Below are positions 1-9,689 of a stretch of DNA of 64,000 bases, piece by piece. Under the pieces are notes generated by a model that was not told where the DNA came from, made no database searches, and worked only from the letters and a program-made list of their open reading frames with translations. The stretch lies in contig JACEFZ010027753.1 of NCBI GenBank assembly GCA_014155875.1, positions 102,501 through 166,500 on the forward strand, given 5' to 3'. Numbering within the stretch: the stretch's first letter is position 1; each line of letters begins with the position of its first letter. This DNA comes from Cepaea nemoralis. Taxonomy: Eukaryota > Mollusca > Gastropoda > Stylommatophora > Helicidae. Position numbers and translations under genes: made by a program.

Positions 1-103
1 ACTGCAATGTCCTGTCTCCATCATCGTGCAGATCGACCCCGGCTTCTTCTCCCAGAAGCCTCCACCCACCCACGCCATTGAGACGTTTACGATGACCCAA
101 GTA

Positions 104-925
104 CGAGAGGGCTTCAAATGAAAATGGTAAAAGTGATAGAAATTACAATAACCATATACTTGTCTTGTAACATGTCAATATTGTTGTTAACGATGTCAAT
201 AGTGTTCAGCACACACATCACGGTGCAGACGAACACTTTGACGTCATATCATTGGGATGCAGAGGTGTTTCCAAGGCACCAGGGCCGGGTACATACTGGC
301 CAAGACTATTGACGCGTCTCGTCGAGCGTCCTGGGCAAAGGTCCTTTCGGGGTCCGGCTAAAGTCAGTAGGATCGCCGATTCCTCCGAAGTCGGAGAGGT
401 CTGCCTACCGCGCGAGGAACCAGTCTGCACATCAATAAGCCAGACATGGAAAAGGATACTCACGCAAAACTCAGGTCTGTATGGACATTACACTGATATT
501 GGACAACAGGATGCCTTCATCCGACATACAGGACTTCGCGTTGGAGCTCAAGCCAACGGACACAAGCAAGCAAGCATGATACATTAAAAATGGCAGCCAT
601 ACTTATGACATGCACCAAACAGGAGCAGCGTTCTGTTATTCATTTTTTGTTTTTTGTTTAAATCAGTGAATGGGTGAAACCTATAGAAATTCATCGGTGA
701 ATGAAAGTCCAGTATGGCAATGCATGCAGGTCAGTCCAGCAAGTGTAAGAGTGGAGTAGGAAGTTTCACAACGGCCTGACTTCTAAGAAGAGATTCAGCA
801 GGTGGTGCATGAGTGGTTACACATGCGACCAGAAGAGTTTTTTCTACAGGAATCCAAGCACTTATTGGCGCTGGAGGATTTGCTTTGAACGCAGTGGGGA
901 CTACATTGTAAAATGATACATTTGT
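104..925 (+). mobile_element. Mariner-like deletion derivative, copy 1, split by an insert
   Basis: The left end starts after a TA with CGAGAGGGCTTCAAATGAAAA and continues in a stretch shared, in opposite orientation, with copies at 35007-35618 and 56782-57369. The right part (about 800-905) still reads as a mariner transposase C-terminus: one frame gives EIQQVVHEWLHMRPEEFF and, after a one-base shift, YWRWRICFERSGDYIVK then stop. This matches the family's usual RW..C....GDY ending. The catalytic part is missing, so the copy cannot encode transposase. The right terminal repeat is diverged or lost after about 925. A foreign segment interrupts it at about 250-585. Confidence 0.7.
250..585. repeat. 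Unclassified insert inside mariner copy 1
   Basis: Compared with the two other copies of this mariner derivative, the bases between gacgtcatat (ending about 249) and aaaatggcagcc (about 586) are extra. The insert is about 335 bp and more GC-rich than its surroundings. I see no coding motif and no clear target duplication. It could be a SINE or an unknown MITE. Confidence 0.4.
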
Positions 926-939
926 TCTTTACTTTATCA

Positions 940-1210
940 GAATATCAATTTATCAATTAGGTGCCGTCTCCACGGTGGAAATTGCCTGCAATGGATCTTT
1001 AATACTATCTATCTTTCGCTTTGAGTGTACATTCTGTGAAATTGATGTTCGTCCATCTCTTGATGTTATATTCTTACTTTTATAGTTGTCTACCTCTTTG
1101 TCGTTTTCCTTCAGCCTTACCCTCCAGTATGGCTTTTATAAGAGTGTTATGTCTTTTAACGTGGCCGAAATATTTCATTTGCTTCTTTTTTTATTTCTTT
1201 CATCAATTCT
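940..1210 (-). pseudogene. LINE-H 3' coding fragment, copy 1
   Basis: This stretch is similar to 2920-3290 over about 200 bases. On the minus strand both resemble the C-terminal tail that follows the reverse transcriptase in endonuclease/RT LINEs: a basic GKR.RGRQ-like segment, then a W.NIK-like segment, then a final R..W. Stops and frameshifts break the reading, so only the family-level call is supported. Confidence 0.45.
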
Positions 1211-2019
1211 CATTTCATTCCCAGATTTTCTAGAACCTCTGTATTTGATTGTTTTTGTTTCCATGAAATACGGCATATTCTTCATCCCCAGAATATTTCA
1301 GGTTTTCATTTGCAGCCTCCTCGTATTTCAGTTTCCGACACATTGAACTATTTATGCGCTGGTTCTCTTCCACGGATCAGAACTGATAAATTTACAGCAC
1401 TTTTACCTCTACTCTGCCCAGGGTATTCTAAGAGTTTTTATCTACTGCAAGAAAACACTTATGATAAAACAGTGTCATGTGGAACTGTTTCTTCTCAACC
1501 ATTATTATTTGACATTAATCTTGTATCCTGGGATTTCGTAAAAACTGTACCATCTCGGGCGTTCTTCAATATTCTGTCAATATATTTAGCTAGACATTTT
1601 TTTTTCTCCCCACTTGCCCGCACAGGGTTTCCGTAAATTTTCGCAACTGTTTGAGCTCCTTCATCACGAATCCAAGCCATAAGGATAAAACAAATGAAAT
1701 GTATGGGGAATATTAGGGGGGAGGGGGGGGGCTAGGCAAAAGAGGCAGAAGACGACAGAGAAAGGCACACGAGGAAGTTGAGACAGTTGGGCAACACATT
1801 ATCTTATACACAACGCCAACTAAAGCTAAATCTCACACAGCAGGGAGGAGTGAAGAGTCATTATCACCGACGTCTGCTTCAGTTCAGGCACCAAAAGAAG
1901 AAAAGGAAGAAGTAGAAGGGAGAAAACGAAAGGCATAAAACGACGGAAGGAAGGAAGGAAGGACGGACGAAAGGAGGAGGATTAAGAGGAAGATATAGCT
2001 AGATAACTGGAGATCACCT
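1211..2019. other. No gene recognised
   Basis: T-rich DNA to about 1680, then a purine-rich stretch (about 1710-1990) with GGA and GGAAG runs. A 61-residue minus frame at 1495-1680 is open but matches nothing I recognise. Confidence 0.5.
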
Positions 2020-2301
2020 GATTTGTCATGGCAAGACTGCATCTTATATGACAAAGCAACACCAGCTTGCCTTTCAAGATCAGGCTATACAGGTCACTTG
2101 TGGCATCCATTCTATGGATCAGTTGGACACTCAATGCGGGAGTATTGTAACCACTCGCTTCGTGATGCCATCGTATTTGATCCTGACTATCCTTGTCTGG
2201 AAAAGGCTGATGAAAATAGAAATGTATACAGAACTATCAGCCAAAGACAGTGTTCTTTGGTCACGTGATGAGAAGAAATGCATTGGAGAACATCGTGAAT
2301 G
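2020..2301 (+). pseudogene. LINE 3' coding fragment, family unassigned
   Basis: The plus strand keeps scattered pieces of the region after the RT palm of a LINE. The clearest is FFGHVMRRNALENIV at about 2248-2297, the usual FGHV.RR segment. Frames change at least once upstream. It abuts a LINE-A tail in the opposite orientation. Confidence 0.45.
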
Positions 2302-2363
2302 AACGAACTAACTTTATTTTCAAAGGGTTAAGAATTGACACGCAGGCCTGTCTAATATTCTGG
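2302..2363 (-). mobile_element. LINE-A 3' terminus, 5'-truncated
   Basis: On the minus strand this is the LINE-A 3' end: GACAGGCCTGCGTGTC-like sequence, then AACCCTTTGAAAATAAAG, then a short GTTC-type tail. The AATAAA-like signal lies just before the tail, as in the other copies (22729, 24686, 36493, 53707, 57962). Confidence 0.65.
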
Positions 2364-2527
2364 CAAAATATGTGCTAGAAGAGGTAGTGGCAAGCCGAGA
2401 CAAACTGCTGTATTGTCTATGAAAGTTGCAAGAAGGAATATCAACAGTACAGTGTATGCAGAACATAAGGGCTGAGATCTGTAGTGCTTAGCTATTTGGC
2501 AAGGCACACGATAATTACAATTATTTT

Positions 2528-2896
2528 CTCCAACTTCATGGCAAAGGGTAGCAGCATTATGCTCCGCTTCTGTGCCAGTGAATATCACACAAAATGTTCC
2601 TCACTGCCCCATGTGAAATGTGGAACCGATAGGAGTCTCGACAAACCAACATCACGCATAGGTATACTATGCATAATGCCGCTGCCAGAATGCCAACACA
2701 ACAGTCCGCCACTAAAAATATAGTTCATCGTCGATGGAAGCGGCAGTCACTAGAATACCATCAGCCACACATTACTGCATAAAGTAACCCAGTAGTTCAG
2801 CGACCGCCCGGTGGCCATTTTCTGAACATGCAGTTCACGCTGCAAACAACCGCGGACAGATGTAAAAGCACTCCACACGAAATTCACAACTTTTAA
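2528..2896 (+). repeat. X-repeat, copy 1
   Basis: First of five copies of a repeat of up to 437 bp. All five share CCAACTTCATGGCAAAGGGT-like sequence near the start. The more complete ones also share TATACTATGCATAAT in the middle and a block about GTAAAAGCACTCCAC near the end. This copy lacks the outermost ends. Non-coding as far as I can see. Confidence 0.7.
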
Positions 2897-2919
2897 TCAA
2901 TCAAGAGCTGTCTCAGCAA

Positions 2920-3290
2920 TGAAGGTTGGCTGCAATGGATCTCCAACACTGTCTGCACTTCGCCTTGATTGTACATTCTTTCAGACTGCTGTTCGTCTAT
3001 CTCTTGATGTTATCTTCCCACTTGTATCGTTACCTACCTCTTGCTCGCTTGCCGTCAACCTTACTCTCCAGTATGGTTTTTATGTCTTTTAACGTGACCG
3101 AGATATTTTACTTACCTCTTTTTTTTTGTATTTGTTACATCAACTCTGTTTCCATTTCCATTGTATTTGACTGTTTTTGTTTCCATGAAATATGACATAT
3201 TCTTCTGTTTATCCACATCTCCAGGGCCTCTATTCGACTTTCTTATTGCTTGTTCAACGTCCAGCTTTTGCGCCATATAATATCGTTGAA
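2920..3290 (-). pseudogene. LINE-H 3' coding fragment, copy 2
   Basis: Reads on the minus strand as a broken LINE tail: LGHVKRHKNHTGE, then a stop and shift, then a basic segment and a terminal W-containing segment around 2930-3000. Similar to 940-1210 for about 200 bases. Confidence 0.5.
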
Positions 3291-3404
3291 TGTATAACAT
3301 TTGACAACTCACATGTTTTACTGCGTTGTTAATCATTAGCTTTAGTTACATATTTTTCGTTGAAATCTTGACGAAGTATTAAATGACATTTATTTTTTTA
3401 AAGA

Positions 3405-3632
3405 AGCAGGTCTCCGTCACAACGTTGTTAACCCGCCTGCCTCAAGCTCCGAAGATTGTAGGTTCGATCCCAGCCTCCGAGTATCTATTCACTAGTGCAA
3501 TTCTCTCGGAGATTCCTGGGGGTCGTCGCTGGAGCTACAAAAGTGGTGCTTTGTGTGACGCTTTACGCGGGACGCCCTACGGAAAGAATCCGAGCCATAT
3601 AACATACTACTTGATGCAATGAAATCGATCAC
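3405..3632 (+). mobile_element. tRNA-derived SINE (SINE-2) ending in poly(C)
   Basis: A Pol III B-box-like GGTTCGATCCC lies at 3461-3471, with a plausible degraded A box about 45 bases upstream. The roughly 170-bp body after it is unrelated to tRNA and runs into a C homopolymer. The structure fits a tRNA-derived SINE. It is not a functional tRNA because the arms do not pair. Confidence 0.5.
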
Positions 3633-3664
3633 CCCCCCCCCCCCCCCCCCCCACACCCCCACCC
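3633..3664. repeat. Poly(C) tract
   Basis: A run of more than 20 C, then CACACCCCCACCCCC. Similar C runs occur at about 7972, 9235, 52590, 60345, 61884 and 63538. Confidence 0.9.
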
Positions 3665-4079
3665 CCATTAATTAAAGTCAGCAAGATAATTACTGGACAC
3701 CCTGTACAATCTTTCATCCGTTTTTATGTTTTTCCGCGTTGCTCGTTCCATATTCACTGCATCCTGTCATTTTCTGGGTGTCATTATGTTGTCATTATGC
3801 AACATTATCGATTTGATAACAAGACCTTGCATCCAATGACTGTCGTAAGTAGTTTATTTCGGATCCTTGGTGGAAAAACCAGCAAAAACTGTTTTTCACG
3901 AGGAGACAGATCGTGCGTGCTGGCAGACTTAACCACCGAGAAGCTGTTGAGAATAAACCGTCTAGAAGCCAGGTGTAATTAAATATTGTAGATAAATATT
4001 GCGTTACCTTGGTAACGCTGTAGCTTAACGTCTTTCAGGCTGGGGATTGAATCTATCGATGGTTATCTCTATGATTTTA
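3665..4079. other. No gene recognised
   Basis: Unique-looking sequence. A 61-residue plus frame at 3797-3982 has no recognisable motif. Confidence 0.5.
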
Positions 4080-4560
4080 GTTTCATGTCTTCATATTCTT
4101 CTTGTTCTTGTTCTCATTCTTGTTCTTCTTCCTCTTCTTCTCCTGCTCCTCCTCCTCCCATCCATCCTCCTCCTTGGTCTTCTCTTACCCCTTGTTCTTC
4201 CTATTCTTCCTGTTATTGTTTTATTTTTATTTTTCTTCTTCTCCTCCTCCTCCTTGTCTCCTCTTCTTCCTCCTCCTCCTCCTTCGAGTTCTTCTTCTCC
4301 TTCTTTTTTTTTCTTCATCTACTATTCATCCTCCTCCCTTTGACGATGATTATGAGTTTCTTCAGCCTTCTTATTTGTTGATCTTTCCTCCTCTTAATCC
4401 TCTTCCTCTGTTTCCCTCTTTTTTTCTTCCTCTTTAGCTTCGCCCTCCTCACTCCACTTCTCTTCCTTGTATTTTTTTTTCTCATCTTTCATCGCCTCTT
4501 CTTTCTTCTTCTTCCACCCCGATCCCCCTTTTTTTTTAATTTTAAATCTTTTTCCCATTT
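4080..4560. repeat. Polypyrimidine (CTT/CTC) tract
   Basis: About 480 bases of imperfect TTC, CTC and CCT triplets on the plus strand. The open frames here are low-complexity artefacts. Confidence 0.9.
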
Positions 4561-4934
4561 ACGCTCGCATCTATGAAGATAAAAGACTTGGGAAAGTTCT
4601 CACAACGAACTACACCGAATTGTTAGTTCCTCGTTAGTTCCTCACAACGTGAAGCGTATTATTGATTTCATTGGCCAGTGCATCTCTTTCAGCTCCATGT
4701 GCCCAGGAGCTTCCTGTGCGTGTTCTGCGCTTTGCTTGCTTCATTCACACATGGTGACTTCAATTAGCTCTCATTACTTAAACTGAAGTCGCGTGGATGA
4801 ATAGATAAGAGCTCTCGACTTAAACTTCCGGTGAGCTGGTGGCGAGGTGGGGTGCTTTCTCCCTACACCGGTCAGTTGGGCTTGACCGTTGATTTCTCGT
4901 CCTGCATTTGTATACGTAAATCAACAAGTACATT
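4561..4934. other. No gene recognised
   Basis: Contains a short local duplication (TTAGTTCCTCGTTAGTTCCTC near 4623). Around 4825-4900 there is a tRNA-SINE-like fragment (GGTGGCGAGGTGG), too degraded to call. Confidence 0.4.
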
Positions 4935-5083
4935 GTGTATTTTAATGACTGTGAAGTATTTGAAAATATTGCCAGTCCAAATTTTGTATTTACCTATTAT
5001 GTTCCATGAACTTTACAGAGGGTGAATACAAAACTTGGACCAGCAATATGTTCAAACACTGCACAGTCATTAAAAATACACCC
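4935..5083. mobile_element. Palindromic MITE, copy 1
   Basis: The two halves are inverted copies of each other: GTATTTTAATGACTGTG at the left and CACAGTCATTAAAAATAC at the right, with further pairing inward (GAAAATATTGCCAGTCCAA against TTGGACCAGCAATATGTTC). Nearly the whole 150 bp can fold back. A second copy is at 54688-54845. No coding capacity, so any movement would need a transposase in trans. Confidence 0.75.
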
Positions 5084-5374
5084 TATAATTCAGAAGTTGG
5101 AGTGGGTTTGCCTGGGAAAAAAAAATTGGAAATAGGGAAATCTGGTCCACAAGTAAAACTCAGTCCAGTTTGGTATACTCTAGAGTTCAAAGCAAGCGGA
5201 CGTATCATGCATACATCACAGAAACTCCACGACATGTCTGCTGTTTCCACAAACTAAACATTGAAACAACACTACCCCACTCATGGCCGTCGCTTTGTAT
5301 CTGTAGATGCCACTTTACCATTCCGAGGCGTCTGTCAAGGTACCTGGTCCATGAGCTCCTGAGCCCTTCATGCG
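5084..5374. other. No gene recognised
   Basis: An 83-residue plus frame overlaps this stretch but partly translates the MITE. Nothing recognisable. Confidence 0.5.
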
Positions 5375-5735
5375 GCTCATCAGGTCTCAGCCACTACGAC
5401 TGAGCTACCATATGACAGTAGATATTACAACCTGCTTTCTGTCAGCGCTGAATATTGGGTGGGGCTCATCAAACCCGACACGTCTCATTGTTCCAACGGC
5501 TTCGGGTGGAGGAGGGCACAGTTGGAGAGGGTACACGCCTTATCCTAGTGCGATTAAATGAAACCTAAAGCTACATATCATGGCGGGCAAGGCGGACCCG
5601 GCCCTAAGCCTTGGTCGGCAATTGGTCTATGACCGATGCTGCGACATGCGGACAGTTAGAGAATTGCTTTGCTGATCCGGCAACTTCTGCAGCTTGTCTT
5701 ATTCCGCTGGTCCGAGAGATTGTTGTTTTTTTCTG
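5375..5735 (+). mobile_element. LINE-A 5' leader fragment
   Basis: Matches the start of the LINE-A leader at 11561-11880 over about 340 bases: GACTGAGCTACC, TATGACAGTAGA, CTTTCTGTCAGCGC and GCATTGCTTTGCTGATCC-like blocks in the same order. It then departs into the Y segment instead of the rest of the leader. No ORF follows. Confidence 0.75.
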
Positions 5736-5835
5736 CGCTCGCTCGTTTCGAACGCAAGCGTAGTCCATACACACTACTTCCTAGTAGTGCTGGACTAATT
5801 TTGCGTATGAGTTAGCTTTTACCTATTAACAGTTA
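5736..5835 (+). repeat. Y segment, copy 1
   Basis: Shares blocks with 20325-20520 (GTAGTCC, an ACTAC...GTAGT inverted pair, GGACTAATTTTGCGT) and its end (ACCTATTAACAGT) with about 9288. Two of the three Y segments touch LINE-A leader sequence, so Y may be a variant part of that leader. Confidence 0.5.
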
Positions 5836-5837
5836 GT

Positions 5838-5992
5838 TAATTGGTTGGTTGGTTGGTTGGTTGGCTTGGCTGGCTGGCTGGCTGCTTGGTTGGTTGGTTG
5901 GTTGGTTGACTGGCTGGCTGGCTGGCTGACTGGTTGGTTGGTTGGTTGGGTGAGTGGGTGGTTGGTTGGTTGGTTGGGTGGGTGGTTGGTTA
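5838..5992. repeat. GGTT/GGCT microsatellite
   Basis: About 150 bases of GGTT, GGCT and GGGT tetranucleotides. The overlapping W/G/L-rich and N/Q/P-rich frames are artefacts. Confidence 0.9.
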
Positions 5993-6915
5993 GTCGACAG
6001 ATCATCCTCATTGCGCATCGAATCATTCAGTCCATAAGTTCTCGGATCCCTTCCTCAGTAAATCCCGCAGCGTGTAGCAGCTAACGACACCAGTTCTGTG
6101 TTGGTTTATCAATCTTCTTTGGCTTCCTGCAGTAGTATTCTTGTTTGGCAACACCTCTTGTAATTTGCTGTTCTCGCATCCTGACGATGGTTGTAGATTC
6201 AGTCATCACTTGGTTCTTGCGAAGCGATTTACTGCTCGTAAAGCATTCAGAATGTCAGTCTGATCCATGGCGCGCCCACATTCCACCGTAGCCTTACCTG
6301 CGAGCTTGTCAGCCCGCTAATTTCCTTGTACACACGCATGCTCTTGCACGAAAATGAAACTAATCCTTTACCAACCGAGACCACTCCAGAGACAGTATCC
6401 ACTCTCTTCGAATCCACCCCATCTCTATCTTCTTGAGCATGCTCATTGAGTCGCTAAAGTAACATGCCCTAGTGAATGTCTGTGTCTCGAGCCATGTTAT
6501 TGCTTTACTTACTGCCATGACTTCCATAGTCAGGCTACTTGTGATCAAAGCAAAAGCGCCAGAATCCTCCTTCACAATTCTTCCCTCCGACCTGAGCTGC
6601 AAAGACCCATGAACTTCTCACTCGTCGAACGACCGACCCATCTGTGTAGATGACAGCATCACCGTCTAACGAATTCTCGAAGATCAACGCTTGTACTTTG
6701 CCTCCACAGCAACCGGATTTTCTTGTCTGCATTTTCTACCTAGTTGGATGCAAACTGAAAAGGACGTACATAAATCTGTTGGCACTTGTACCCACTCCTC
6801 GCCAGGTTCTAAGGCCTCAAGTAAACACACCTGTTGAAGAATGTCTTCGGTTTGACACATCCACGGCCTTCCTCTTTTTAACCTGCTGCCCTTTACCTTC
6901 TTAATTTCACTATGC

Positions 6916-7182
6916 AGTGGATGTTGTGCCGGCTTCCTGGCCTAGAGGTTAGCGACTTTTCTCCGTAATCTCATATACTCTCGTAGGTAACGTGACGACG
7001 GTGAGAATCAGCAGTGGTTCGAATCGCGAAGGTAACTTACGGGGTATGTGAGCCGGCCGCTCAGAAAGCAATGGCAAACTACTGAGCGTAATCTTGCCAA
7101 GAAATCAACAATCAGCTGAAAGATGCTGATGTTGACAGCGATGTCCTGTAAAGGATATGCAAAACATTTAGTGGATGTTGTG
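6916..7182 (+). mobile_element. SINE-1 full-length copy 1, with perfect 13-bp target duplication
   Basis: The element is 6929-7169 (241 bp), flanked by AGTGGATGTTGTG at 6916-6928 and again at 7170-7182. An A box, TGGCCTAGAGG, is at 6938-6948 and a B box, GGTTCGAATC, at 7016-7025, so the head derives from a tRNA. The body holds CAATGGCAAACTACTGAGCG and ends with GATATGCAAAACATTT. The perfect duplication shows retroposition into LINE-B3, between its RNase H and RT thumb. The second full copy is at 48768-49006. Confidence 0.9.
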
Positions 7183-7733
7183 TGTTTGCATTGACTCTGA
7201 GGTAGGCACGTGCTCTGCACGTTTGTACCAATGGTTGGAAAATCAAGAAGATAGCGCATCGCCCTGCATGCTGTATCTCTTGTACATCTAAAAATAATAC
7301 GCATAGCTTCGTTCTGTATATTTTCCAACCGTTCCATCTGCTTACGGCTGAGAGTGAGGATCGCCATCGCATACACAAACTCAGACATTGACCATTGCCC
7401 CAGATTCCACACACCAAGTGCTTATGCGATTTAGTTCGGTTTGTAGTTCCGCAGCAACCCGATCTCTATCATTACCTTGATGATACATTAACACATTGTC
7501 GGCATGTGACAATGTCCTCCCCGGTCCAGTGATCTGCTCGCTGGTGATTCTCACGGTGTAGGCGTTGAAAAGCACTGGAGATAATGGTGATTCATGTGGC
7601 AGGCCCTGAAATATTGTTGTTGGTTCAGAACTGCCACATGTGAAAACTACTTTCCGTTGAAAATTGCTGCAGCAATCCAACTAAAGAGAAATGGACTTAT
7701 CTTGAGTTCAATAGTTGAAACATTTAAAAATCT

Positions 7734-7875
7734 AATGTTATTGACCTGGTGCTGGTGTCTCCGTCACTCATTACAGTGTGTAGATGGGGTGTCCTAGCGT
7801 ACAAGGGCTCCCTTGGACATCCCATCTACACACTATAATGAGTGACACAGACACCAGCGCCAGGTCAATAACATT
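7734..7875. repeat. Fold-back: 61-bp arms around a 19-base loop
   Basis: 7734-7794 and 7815-7875 are inverted copies with a few mismatches (AATGTTATTGACCTGG against CCAGGTCAATAACATT at the outer edges). The right arm on the minus strand is the endonuclease end of LINE-B3 (DLALVSVSLIIVCRWDVQG), so the left arm is an inverted duplicate of that coding piece. A transcript could form a long hairpin. Confidence 0.85.
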
Positions 7876-8299
7876 GTTCTCATTCACCTGGACGACTTGC
7901 TGTCCCGGTGATACAGCCACTGTTGATACACACAAGATCACTGGTTTCAAGTGCCGCCTCGAGCTCCACTTCCCCCCCACCCCCCCCTCACCCCCCCGTG
8001 TGTTGGAAGAAATGTTACCCCGTCATTTGCCTTTAGCGTCGAAATCACCACAGAAAATGACATTTGTTTCGTTACATAATATGTCACTCAAACACTGCCA
8101 TTTATGGGAATCCACACTCGCGTTATAGGCATAAATATTCACCAACATGAATGGTAGACCGGAGTGACCTTTAACAGCCTGTAATTGTGTCTCGTTACCG
8201 TCCCACCTGGACATGTCCAGCTCTGAAACCACTATACTGTCTCGAATCAGAATCACCATTCCCGGGTGTGGCCTATTGCAAAAACATTTGACTCTGGCT

Positions 8300-8794
8300 A
8301 TATGGAGTGTTTAAAATCTTCAACTCTTGTGTGATTCCAGTGTTAACGTATGGATGTGAAAGTTGGAAATCAACGGTAGCTTTAGATAAAAAAAATTAGA
8401 CAATTTTGAGAACAAATGTCTTAGAAGACTTCTAAACATCCACTGGACATACTTCAGAACCAATTCGCAAATAAGACAAGAGACTAAGCAAGATACAGTA
8501 TCCAATTTCATAAGAAGACGCCGTTGGAACTACATCGGCCATGTACTCAGAATGGACAAGACAAGACTCCCCTACCAAGCCCTCATATGGTCACCGGCAG
8601 GGAAAAGAAAACGGGGAAGACCAAGAGAGACCCTGCGTAGAACCATCATTAGAGAAGGCTCATTCAATGGCCAAGTAAAAATCCAAGATCTACAACAGGT
8701 AGCAGCGAACCGCCAAGCATGGAGAGACAGGACTTCTGCCCTATGCGCCGCCTTAGGCTCAAGAGGAAAGACTAACTAACTAAATATGGAGTGT
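8300..8794 (+). mobile_element. LINE-G 3' fragment nested in LINE-B3, 11-bp target duplication
   Basis: 8311-8783 is flanked by ATATGGAGTGT at 8300-8310 and again at 8784-8794. The plus strand encodes a LINE C-terminus: VLTYGCESW near 8340, then broken frames, then an intact 75-codon frame from 8552 with KRKRGRPRETLRR and a final QVAANRQAWRDRTSAL, then stop. The tail is a short CTAA repeat. Being 5'-truncated with a target duplication shows insertion by target-primed reverse transcription. Confidence 0.85.
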
Positions 8795-8970
8795 ATTATT
8801 AACGCCTAGTCTCGTCTCCTAAAGTGCAACTATATCGTTCCTGTATGCCAGGCTGTCCAAGATAGGGCCATGTTGTTTAGAGTTGGCACAATTCCAATAA
8901 AGAATACGAGTGTATTTGAGGCCCAGTCGGTCGCATTTGCGTCTGTGGAATCTGGCTCCTGCCCGTCTGA

Positions 8971-9429
8971 TGCAGTGGACCGTTTACCTTATGTACGGGG
9001 CACACACGCTCGTTCGCCATTTTGAAAAATCCTTAAAACAACACAGTAACCCAACACGCTACGGAAAATACTCAAGGACTGATTCGCTCAGATGAACGAA
9101 CTCCGTAGCACCGGCAAAGATCTTGAGAAGAAACTTCTGGTTTACATCCTAGCGCAGAAATCACACGCACGAGATTAAATTATCCACCTCCTACGTGAAA
9201 AAATGAGCGGTTTCAACATCACACAACCACCACCACCCCCCCCCCCCCCCCGCGCGATCTTGATCGGAACTCCCCTTAACTAATACCTATTAACAGTGTC
9301 AGTCGGCATCAGGCGAACCCATTCCGACTTCAGAGGTACTTGTAATTAATGTCCCCAAGTCACGGACGATAGGTCAATATTTTAGTCCAACCGTCCGGTG
9401 TAGGGGTTGAACCCCTTACCTCGCGCATC
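8971..9429. other. No gene; poly(C) run and a Y fragment
   Basis: Contains a C homopolymer at about 9235-9251. At about 9285-9350 there is a Y segment (ATTAACAGTG, GGCGAACCCATTCCGACTTC, GAGGTACTTGTAATT) shared with 20455-20505. The rest is unrecognised. Confidence 0.5.
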
Positions 9430-9625
9430 AAGTGTATCGGTCCCTGATGTATTGGTGTTACCGTTCATCTGGTAAAGGCAGGCCGATAGAAGGATCATGC
9501 TGCATAGGCAATACACGGTCTCCATAATTCAGTCCAGGCTTTGTGCTTTGGAGAGGTTTAATGCTTTGTTTAAAGCACAATGTAACAAACTATCGTCTAT
9601 CAAGACAGCAAGGTGCCAGTCAATA
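9430..9625 (+). mobile_element. LINE-A derivative: leader joined to 3' UTR, copy 1
   Basis: GGCAGGCCGATAGAAGGATC and CAGTCCAGGCTTTGTGCTTT correspond to the LINE-A leader at 11916-11990. They run straight into TTTAAAGCAC...CAAACTATCGTCTATCAAG, the LINE-A 3' UTR seen at 15424-15465. The 3.4 kb of ORF between them is absent. A similar joint is at 62912-63425. Confidence 0.7.
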
Positions 9626-9689
9626 ATCGGAATAGCGTCCTATGGTTCATTGCTTTACGTCACCCATTCACTGTAAGCTTTGTCATGGA

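Larger units (their letters stand above)
6000..8970 (-). mobile_element. RNase H-bearing LINE (LINE-B3, I-like), decayed and interrupted
   Basis: Read from high to low coordinates. An APE-type endonuclease start (RILYWNCANS...DSLAYRNDIVAL) lies near 8890-8800. More endonuclease follows at 8259-8023, with VIFCGDFDAKGK equivalent to the GDFN motif. The RT palm is at 7680-7381 (FQGLPHESPLSPVLFN, and SHADNV in place of FADD). A thumb segment QNEAMRIIFRCTRDTACRAMRYLLDFP is within 7412-7160. RNase H is at 6732-6360 (AVIYTDGSV and TMEVMAV...SDSMSML). Its C-terminal remainder runs to about 6020. Endonuclease, RT and RNase H in this order fit the I superfamily. Stops and frameshifts occur throughout, and the RT aspartate pair is changed. 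A SINE-1 (6929-7169), a LINE-G fragment (8311-8783) and a fold-back (7734-7875) interrupt it. Confidence 0.8.

Noticed and set aside
1..103. Opening 100 bases as the end of a coding exon
   Set aside because: One frame is open and GC-rich, but it is too short, has no motif and continues outside the window.
1495..1680. 61-residue minus frame (start MAWIRDEGAQ)
   Set aside because: Composition is protein-like, but I could match no domain. It may be LINE debris, and I could not support a call.
3112..3336. 74-residue minus frame as a gene
   Set aside because: It overlaps the LINE-H remnant in another frame and has no motif.
9411..9425. Hairpin TAGGGGTTGAACCCCTTA as a regulatory site
   Set aside because: A short perfect stem of this size is expected by chance in 64 kb, and it has no gene context.
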